Made by a program: the position numbers and the translations under genes. A stretch of DNA of 10,862 nucleotides from Candidatus Brocadiaceae bacterium (GTDB taxonomy: Bacteria; Planctomycetota; Brocadiia; SM23-32): the NCBI GenBank assembly GCA_003567495.1, contig PWZK01000274.1, positions 1-10,862 of the forward strand. Reading direction: 5' to 3'. Shown one piece after another: positions 6,289 through 10,862 of this stretch. Each line of letters begins with the position of its first letter. Position 1 is the stretch's first letter. The notes below the pieces were generated by a model, which did not search any database, had not been told where the DNA came from, and saw nothing but the letters and a program-made list of their open reading frames with translations.

Positions 6289-7356
6289 ATGAGAAAAATA
6301 GTCATCAGAATGCCAAACTGGGTGGGCGATGTGGTGATGGCCACGCCCGCCCTACGCGCCCTGCGCGGAAGCTTCCCCGGGGCCCGGATAACGGCGGTAA
6401 TAAACTCCGGCGTTCATAAAGTCATCCGTGGCTCCGCCGAAATCGACCGCACCATTCAATACAAAAGGGACGGATCGGCGCCGAAGGTAATGCGTGAATT
6501 CCTGGCCTGCACCTCGGCGATCAGGAAAGAAAAAAACGACCTGGCATTGATACTCCCCAACTCCTTCAGCTCCGCGCTGATGATGCGTATTGCCGGCGTG
6601 CCGGAAAGAGTGGGATACAGGCGCGACATGAGACGTTTTTTACTAATCAGCTCGCTGCAGCGGCCGAAAGATGAAAACGGCAGGTTCCTTCCGCAATACA
6701 TGGCTAAATACTACCTCAGGCTCTGCAGGGCTGCCGGAGCCGAAAACACAGGGGATATTCGCCCGCACCTCGATTTTGCCGAAAGCGATATGCAATCCGC
6801 CATGGCATTGCTCCGCAAAACAGGCATGAAACCGGAAAAGCCCTACTTTCTGCTCCACCCAGATGCCGGATACGGCCCGTCTAAACTCTGGCCTGCCGGC
6901 CACTTCAGCGCCCTGACGCGGATGCTGCACGATTATTACGATGCACAGGTCGCGTTTATCGGCAGCAAGAGCGCAGGTGCTCTTGTGGCGGATATCAGAG
7001 AAAATGCGACAAACCCCACATTTGACCTGACCGCCTGCGGCATTGACCTGCACCTGCTTAAATGTGTCGTCAAACGCTGCCGACTGCTTGTCTCCACGGA
7101 TTCGGGCCCCCGTCACTACGGGATAGCCCTCGGCGTTCCAACAGTGTGCCTGATTGGCCCCACCAGCCCGGCCTACACCGACAGCGGGCTGCCGCACGAT
7201 AACATCATAAGAACACAAACAGACTGCGGACCGTGTCAGAAAAAAAACTGCCGCACCGACCACCGGTGCATGGTAGATATATCGCCGGAAAGAGTGTTCC
7301 TGCGGTGCAAAGAACTACTAATCCCGCATATTTCACAAACCAACGACAGACATTAA
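6289..7356 (+). CDS. waaF: Lipopolysaccharide heptosyltransferase II-like protein (GT9 family)
   Basis: This is a 355-residue cytoplasmic glycosyltransferase of family GT9 that transfers heptose from ADP-heptose to the LPS inner core. The N-terminus MRKIVIRMPNWVGDVVMATPALRALR carries the WaaF-like PNWVGD (residues 9-14). The GYGPSKLWP segment (194-202) and STDSGPRHYGIALGVPTVCLIGPTSPAYT (269-297) form the donor-binding half. WaaF-like proteins often end with a Cys cluster, here Cys313, 316, 321 and 327 (CxxC-x4-C-x5-C), followed by MVDISPERV. In E. coli WaaF the motif is DSGLMH; here DSGPRH, which I recall from Planctomycetota-type homologues. It stands alone, without visible LPS neighbours. 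A related GT9 enzyme for another sugar is possible. The last 12 codons resemble 8746-8781 upstream of etfB. Confidence 0.88.
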   Translation: MRKIVIRMPNWVGDVVMATPALRALRGSFPGARITAVINSGVHKVIRGSAEIDRTIQYKRDGSAPKVMREFLACTSAIRKEKNDLALILPNSFSSALMMRIAGVPERVGYRRDMRRFLLISSLQRPKDENGRFLPQYMAKYYLRLCRAAGAENTGDIRPHLDFAESDMQSAMALLRKTGMKPEKPYFLLHPDAGYGPSKLWPAGHFSALTRMLHDYYDAQVAFIGSKSAGALVADIRENATNPTFDLTACGIDLHLLKCVVKRCRLLVSTDSGPRHYGIALGVPTVCLIGPTSPAYTDSGLPHDNIIRTQTDCGPCQKKNCRTDHRCMVDISPERVFLRCKELLIPHISQTNDRH

Positions 7357-7362
7357 TGTAAA
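7323..7362 (+). repeat. Copy 1 of a 40-bp direct repeat (3' end of waaF)
   Basis: This covers the last ten codons of waaF and six bases after its stop. It matches 8748-8787 at 34 of 40 positions without gaps, including an unbroken 13-mer and an unbroken 12-mer. Confidence 0.8.
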
Positions 7363-7381
7363 GGCTTAACAATCAGCATGT

Positions 7382-7397
7382 TAAAAAACGTTTTTTA
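7382..7397. repeat. 16-bp AT-rich palindrome after waaF
   Basis: TAAAAAACGTTTTTTA is perfectly palindromic and lies 26 nt after the waaF stop. It could act as a weak end-of-transcript signal, but a hairpin would have no loop and hardly any GC, so I do not call it a terminator. Confidence 0.4.
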
Positions 7398-7422
7398 GGA
7401 TAACCAGGGATTTACAGTATGC

Positions 7423-7571
7423 CGTTTGTCTTTTGCCGTTGCCGGGAACGCGGGCGTCCCCGCCCGCATGCCGTTAGTGCGGACGAGACGTCCACGTTCC
7501 CGGGGAAGACGTGGTTCACTGAATTATACCGTTTGCCGTATATCGTTTGTCGTAGTCTTATTGCGTTGCCG
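7423..7571. repeat. Element-like region: imperfect direct repeats around a compound palindrome
   Basis: CGTTTGTC followed by TTGCCGTTGCCG (7423-7444) recurs as CGTTTGTC with TTGCGTTGCCG (7544-7571). Between them is a palindrome with an outer 9-bp stem (CCGGGAACG 7442-7450, CGTTCCCGG 7495-7503) enclosing two hairpins: GCGGGCG/CGCCCGC (7450-7467) and GGACG/CGTCC (7481-7493). An alternative stem CCACGT/ACGTGG (7492-7497/7509-7514) overlaps. No coding capacity is apparent. It could be a small non-autonomous repeat, or simply repeat accumulation between convergent genes. Confidence 0.5.
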
Positions 7572-7576
7572 TTTTA

Positions 7577-7614
7577 TTAATTCTTTTTCAAGCTCCGTCT
7601 TGAAAAAGAATTAA
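7577..7614 (-). terminator. 16-bp perfect inverted repeat at the end of the exchanger gene
   Basis: TTAATTCTTTTTCAAG (7577-7592) and CTTGAAAAAGAATTAA (7599-7614) form a perfect stem with a 6-nt loop. It overlaps the exchanger stop codon (7611-7613). The stem is AT-rich, and on the minus strand it is followed by TAAAAC rather than a clean T-run. It could end transcription from both sides between these convergent genes, but it is not a classic terminator. Confidence 0.5.
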
Positions 7615-8570
7615 CCCCTCAGAATCACGTAGGCAATGTAGATGCAATAGCCGGCCAGAAACAACACGCCCTCCCATTTGTCAAGCTCATGTTTTTTGCT
7701 TGTGAACATGAACAAAAACAACAGAAAAGTGGCAGTGAGTAAAAAAAACAGATCCGGCGCGATATATGCCGGAAAGCTCAGTGGACTGATAAGAGAAGAA
7801 AGGCCGAGGATCCAGAAAATATTAAGAACATTGCTGCCAAGCACATTTCCGACGGCAAGGTCAACGTCTCCCCTTTTTATTGCAACAACGGCGGTAAAAA
7901 ACTCCGGTAGTGACGTCCCTAAAGCTACTACAGTCGCCGAGATCAGGAATTCGCCAAGCCCAAGCGACTCCGCTATGCCCACAGCGCCCACTACCGTCCA
8001 TTCCCCCCCGAGGTACAGCCCCGCTCCACCGGCAATCAACAAAATCATCGTGGAAAATCCGGACCTCTCCTCAACCGGTTGCTGAAAAAAACCACCCCCG
8101 GATTTCCTGGCCAGTTCAAAAACGTAATACAGAAATACGGCAAAGAAAAGAAGCAAAATTATCCCGTCAGAGCGGCCAAGAACATCAGAACCGGCACCGG
8201 GATCAAGAAGGCGGCGCTGGTAAAAAACAAACAGCACCAGAGCTGCAAGAAAAGCAAATGGTATTTCCTTCCAGGTGGTGGAAAATTTCACCTTTAACTT
8301 TGTCAGCAGAGCGCCAAGCCCGAGGATTAAAAGAATGTTTGCCGTGCAGCTGCCGATTATATTGCCGAAAACCACATCGCCGCGTGCGCGTGCGGTCGCA
8401 AACAAACTTATCATCAGCTCAGGCAAGGTAGTGCCCAGAGAAACCACCGTCAGACCTATTGCTAATTTTGAGACCCCGAGCCTTGCGGCGAGGGCCGATG
8501 CACCCTTTACAAGCCAGCAAGCGCCTTTCAGGAGCATCAATATCCCGACAGCGAGCAATACGTAGTCCAT
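7611..8570 (-). CDS. Calcium/sodium antiporter of the CaCA family (YrbG-like)
   Basis: The 319-residue integral membrane protein has about ten hydrophobic segments and the two alpha-repeats of the CaCA family, which exchanges Ca2+ against Na+ (or H+/K+) across the inner membrane. Alpha-1 (about 39-80): GLTVVSLGTTLPEL with Glu51, then GNIIGSCTANI. Alpha-2 (about 211-251): ATVVALGTSLPEF with Glu223, then GNVLGSNVLNI. The ion-binding Glu residues in both repeats are present. Alpha-1 departs from the usual GTSxPE/GNxxGSNxxN pattern: Thr48-Thr49, and Cys75 in place of Asn. A hydrophilic loop (about 152-171) separates the halves. The start at 8570 fits the family; no good Shine-Dalgarno is visible. 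It converges on waaF and diverges from etfB. The transported ion cannot be decided from sequence. Confidence 0.92.
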   Translation of the reverse strand: MDYVLLAVGILMLLKGACWLVKGASALAARLGVSKLAIGLTVVSLGTTLPELMISLFATARARGDVVFGNIIGSCTANILLILGLGALLTKLKVKFSTTWKEIPFAFLAALVLFVFYQRRLLDPGAGSDVLGRSDGIILLLFFAVFLYYVFELARKSGGGFFQQPVEERSGFSTMILLIAGGAGLYLGGEWTVVGAVGIAESLGLGEFLISATVVALGTSLPEFFTAVVAIKRGDVDLAVGNVLGSNVLNIFWILGLSSLISPLSFPAYIAPDLFFLLTATFLLFLFMFTSKKHELDKWEGVLFLAGYCIYIAYVILRG

Positions 8571-8587
8571 TTTTTGATATCCCGGAT

Positions 8588-8608
8588 AAGGTTGTCAGAT
8601 TAAACCTT
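8588..8608 (-). other. Hairpin in the exchanger upstream region
   Basis: AAGGTT (8588-8593) and AACCTT (8603-8608) are a 6-bp stem with a 9-nt loop, 18 nt before the exchanger ATG. On the plus strand it is followed by T's, so it might also stop transcripts running toward etfB. It is small and could be chance. Confidence 0.3.
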
Positions 8609-8660
8609 TTTTGCGTCTTCTGAATAAGTTTTATTTGAAAAGAATTACTGATATTCTACG

Positions 8661-8699
8661 GCAGCCGGCGGTTTTCAGCAAACAGACAAAACCAGCTGC
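8661..8699. other. Two-part stem-loop in the exchanger-etfB divergent region
   Basis: GCAGC (8661-8665) pairs with GCTGC (8695-8699), and inside it GGTTTT (8670-8675) pairs with AAAACC (8688-8693), with an internal loop between and a 12-nt apical loop. It would be part of a leader if transcription in either direction starts further out. It does not match a riboswitch family that I know. Confidence 0.35.
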
Positions 8700-8747
8700 G
8701 CATTCATTTGAAATGCAGGATGTTTTCGGTTATGCTTACCACATTAA

Positions 8748-8787
8748 CCCGCATATTTCATAAACCAACGACAAAATTCAATATAAA
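8748..8787 (+). repeat. Copy 2 of the 40-bp repeat (waaF 3'-end-like)
   Basis: It matches the end of waaF (7323-7362) at 34 of 40 positions, same orientation, 1425 bp downstream. Read in the waaF frame it gives PHIS, then a stop where waaF has a Gln codon (CAA to TAA), then TND, so it is not a functional gene end. It lies about 130 nt before etfB. Confidence 0.8.
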
Positions 8788-8812
8788 CGACTGTTATGAA
8801 TACAGCACTGTC

Positions 8813-8828
8813 TGCGTGCACACACGCA
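8813..8828 (+). other. Small hairpin upstream of etfB
   Basis: TGCGTG, a CACA loop and CACGCA form a perfect 6-bp stem, about 90 nt before the etfB start. No T-run follows. I could not find a confident promoter for etfB, so I cannot say if it is transcribed. Confidence 0.35.
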
Positions 8829-8916
8829 CAGGCAGGCTGGAAACGCGTGAAAAAGCGGGTTAAGAGCGTTAATCGTTTTACAGAAAAAAACACATATTTT
8901 TTAAGGATTCCAAAAA

Positions 8917-9771
8917 GTGAGCTACCAGATCGTAGTCTGTATAAAACAGGTGCCCGACACCGAAAATCTTACGAGCGAGGCAATGAAAGACGACGGAACG
9001 GTCAACCGCTCCGCACTGCCCGCTATCGTCAATCCGGAGGATTTAAACGCCCTCGAACTTGCCCTCTCGGTGAAGGACCGCTGGGGCGCCGACGTGACGG
9101 TAATAACAATGGGCCCCCCCTCCGCAGCCGAAGCCCTGCGACAGATGCTTTACCGGGGCGCAGACGACGTGGTGCTTGTAACCGACCGCAAGTTCGCGGC
9201 AGCAGATACCCTGGCGACCAGTTATACTTTGAGCAGAGCCATAAAAAGCCTGCCCGCACCCGATCTCGTCATGTGCGGACGGCAGGCGATAGACGGAGAT
9301 ACCGCCCAGATCGGGCCGCAGCTTGCCGACAAATTGAACTTGCCCCAGATAACATACGCCGCAGAGATCCTGGAGCTAAACGACGGACACATAAAAGCGA
9401 GGCGTGAGTTCGATCTCGGCTACGAAATCGTCCGCAGCCCACTGCCGGCACTGCTTACCGTGCCCGATTCGGCAAACAGTCCGAGGCCCCCTTCGGCCAA
9501 AAGACTGCTCTCATACCGCCACATGCGGGCGCCGGGCGAAAACAACCGAAACAAATCTGCGCCCCGGGTCAAAGGCGACGCCATCAAAGAATGGGCGGCG
9601 GCGGATATCGGATGCGAACCCGAGCGCTGCGGGATAAGCGGCTCGCCGACAAAGGTCAAAAAGATCGACAGCGTCCAGCTTGTTTCAAAAGACCACGTAA
9701 GAATCGAGCCCACGGAAGAGGCCCTGTCGGAACTGATGAAGACCCTGATGCAGGAACACACCATAGAATGA
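8917..9771 (+). CDS. etfB: Electron transfer flavoprotein beta subunit, bifurcating-type
   Basis: The product (284 aa) is the beta subunit of an ETF, a soluble flavoprotein that passes electrons between acyl-CoA or other dehydrogenases and carriers. It begins MSYQIVVCIKQVPDT and has the typical ETF-beta nucleotide-binding segment CGRQAIDGDTAQIGPQLA (120-137) and a GYEIVRSPLPALLTV block (168-182). DRKFAAADTLATSYTL (90-105) contains ADTLAT, which fits the motif that, as I recall, marks bifurcating ETFs holding a second FAD where ordinary ETFs bind AMP. The start is GTG at 8917 with AAGGA 9 nt upstream. It is longer than the canonical roughly 250-260 aa, mainly through a variable region around 205-245. 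It is followed by etfA after 72 nt. Confidence 0.95.
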   Translation: MSYQIVVCIKQVPDTENLTSEAMKDDGTVNRSALPAIVNPEDLNALELALSVKDRWGADVTVITMGPPSAAEALRQMLYRGADDVVLVTDRKFAAADTLATSYTLSRAIKSLPAPDLVMCGRQAIDGDTAQIGPQLADKLNLPQITYAAEILELNDGHIKARREFDLGYEIVRSPLPALLTVPDSANSPRPPSAKRLLSYRHMRAPGENNRNKSAPRVKGDAIKEWAAADIGCEPERCGISGSPTKVKKIDSVQLVSKDHVRIEPTEEALSELMKTLMQEHTIE

Positions 9772-9843
9772 AAAATTATGCTAAGAATGGCGGAAACAGT
9801 GTCCCGGGACGTCAATAATAAATAAATTTTACAGACGACAAAC

Positions 9844-10862
9844 ATGAATAAAAAAAAGAAAAGTGTCTGGGTTTTTGCAGAGGTCGAAGACGGTAAAATA
9901 TCGGACGTAAGTCTCGAGCTTGTAAGCAAAGCTGTGGAGCTTTCCGGCAAATACTCCGAACCTGACGTAGGAGCGTGCCTGCTCGGACACGAAGTGGAAA
10001 ACCTTGCCTCCGATCTGTTTTCTTACGGCTGCAATAAAGTTTATCTTGCTGACCACCCCGAACTCTCCGACTACCGGACCCTGCCCTTTACAGAAGTGCT
10101 CACGCAGGTAATCGGAAAGCACGTGCCTGAAATAATGCTTTTCGGCGCAACTCCGCTTGGACGCGACCTTGCGCCACGCGTAGCCTCGCGCCTGCAGGTG
10201 GGGCTTACGGCCGATTGCACGGACCTTCAAATCGGGCCGCACCGCGACGCGGTAAACAACAAATCATACGAAAAAATACTCTACCAGATCCGCCCCGCTT
10301 TCGGCGGCAACATAATCGCCACCATCGTCAGCCCCGAAACACGGCCGCAGATGGCTACGGTTCGCCCGGGCGTCATGCACAGGAACACACCTGATTCAAC
10401 CCTCAGAGGCATACTGCAGAGGTTGGACGTTGATATACCGAAAACGGCCCTGGAACTTGAAGTAATGGAACACAACCGTTCCGAGCGGAAAGTCAACCTT
10501 ACGGGCGCGGGCATAATCGTGGCCGGCGGCGCCGGGGTAGGAGGCCGTGAAAATTTCAAGATCGTCCGCCAGCTCGCACAAACCCTCGGCGCAGAGCTCG
10601 GCGCTTCCAGAGCCGCGGTCGACAGCGGGTTCATCGACAAGCCCCACCAGGTCGGCCAGACCGGAACCACCGTCCGCCCAAAACTCTACATAGCCTGCGG
10701 CATAAGCGGCGCCATACAGCATAAAGTCGGCATGCAGAATGCCGGCAAGATCATAGCTATAAACACGGACCCGGAAGCGCCCATATTCGATGTGGCACAC
10801 TACGGAATAGTCGGAGACCTGAACGTGGTCATACCGAAACTTATCGACGCTTACAAAAATAA
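9844..10862 (+). CDS. etfA: Electron transfer flavoprotein alpha subunit, right end cut
   Basis: The readable 339 residues are the ETF alpha subunit, partner of etfB; it holds FAD in its C-terminal domain. The N-terminal part shows SVWVFAEVEDGKISDVSLELV. The FAD domain contains GAELGASRAAVDSGF (249-263), QVGQTGTTVRPKLYI (269-283), ACGISGAIQHKVGM (284-297) and KIIAINTDPEAPIFDVAHYGIVGDL (302-326). The usual ADYGIVGD reads AHYGIVGD, with His319 in place of Asp. The window ends in frame after LIDAYKN plus two bases without a stop; since family members end near this point, only a few codons are probably missing. ATG at 9844 is the only suitable start (in-frame stop at 9823) and has no clear Shine-Dalgarno. 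It is presumably cotranscribed with etfB; the dehydrogenase partner is not in the window. Confidence 0.95.
   Translation, partial: MNKKKKSVWVFAEVEDGKISDVSLELVSKAVELSGKYSEPDVGACLLGHEVENLASDLFSYGCNKVYLADHPELSDYRTLPFTEVLTQVIGKHVPEIMLFGATPLGRDLAPRVASRLQVGLTADCTDLQIGPHRDAVNNKSYEKILYQIRPAFGGNIIATIVSPETRPQMATVRPGVMHRNTPDSTLRGILQRLDVDIPKTALELEVMEHNRSERKVNLTGAGIIVAGGAGVGGRENFKIVRQLAQTLGAELGASRAAVDSGFIDKPHQVGQTGTTVRPKLYIACGISGAIQHKVGMQNAGKIIAINTDPEAPIFDVAHYGIVGDLNVVIPKLIDAYKN

Noticed and set aside
6643..7263. 206-codon minus-strand open frame opposite waaF
   Set aside because: Shadow of the well-supported GT9 gene.
7577..7614. Inverted repeat as a terminal repeat of an insertion sequence
   Set aside because: The arms are only 6 nt apart; there is no transposase gene and no matching partner at the other side of the exchanger gene.
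8571..8747. yybP-ykoY type Mn2+ riboswitch before the exchanger
   Set aside because: The conserved internal-loop sequences of this class could not be found by eye.

Overview
The window looks like a chromosomal segment from an uncultured Gram-negative, probably anaerobic bacterium. An LPS-type heptosyltransferase implies an outer membrane, and the electron-transfer flavoprotein (ETF) is of the bifurcating type found mainly in anaerobes. The style of the intergenic repeats (TTCTGGG-like heptamers, CGCAGATT units, short GC-rich palindromes) and the heptosyltransferase signature remind me of Planctomycetota, Kiritimatiellota, Lentisphaerota or Omnitrophota genomes. That placement is an impression from memory, not a demonstrated assignment.

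Right to left on the minus strand, bases 5649 to 1 hold the S10/spc ribosomal protein cluster in canonical order: rpsJ, rplC, rplD, rplW, rplB, rpsS, rplV, rpsC, rplP, rpmC, rpsQ and the beginning of rplN, which runs off the left edge. Gene junctions are tight (4-nt ATGA overlaps at rplB/rpsS, rplP/rpmC and rpmC/rpsQ; a 17-nt overlap at rpsC/rplP). The exception is an unusual gap of almost 400 nt between rpsJ and rplC. That gap contains a convincing extended -10 promoter, so rplC onward may be transcribed separately with a leader of about 200 nt. rpsJ has its own strong promoter with a palindrome over the -10 box.

Bases 5650-6288 have no gene. They hold the rpsJ promoter, then a mosaic of low-complexity repeats and palindromes, then the upstream region of waaF. 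On the plus strand, waaF (6289-7356) encodes a GT9 heptosyltransferase. It converges on a minus-strand Ca2+/Na+ exchanger gene (8570-7611). The 254-nt convergent region has a compound palindrome bracketed by imperfect repeats and a perfect 16-bp inverted repeat overlapping the exchanger stop codon. The exchanger diverges from etfB-etfA (plus strand, 8917 to the right edge), which encode both subunits of an ETF; etfA is cut within its last few codons.

No obviously new multi-gene system is present; the protein-coding genes all belong to known families. The most interesting signals are non-coding: the internal promoter and leader inside the S10 operon; a 40-bp near-copy of the waaF 3' end placed upstream of etfB, so that the two copies flank the exchanger locus; a shared translation-initiation sequence upstream of rpsS and rplP; and the structured, repeat-rich intergenic regions on both sides of waaF.
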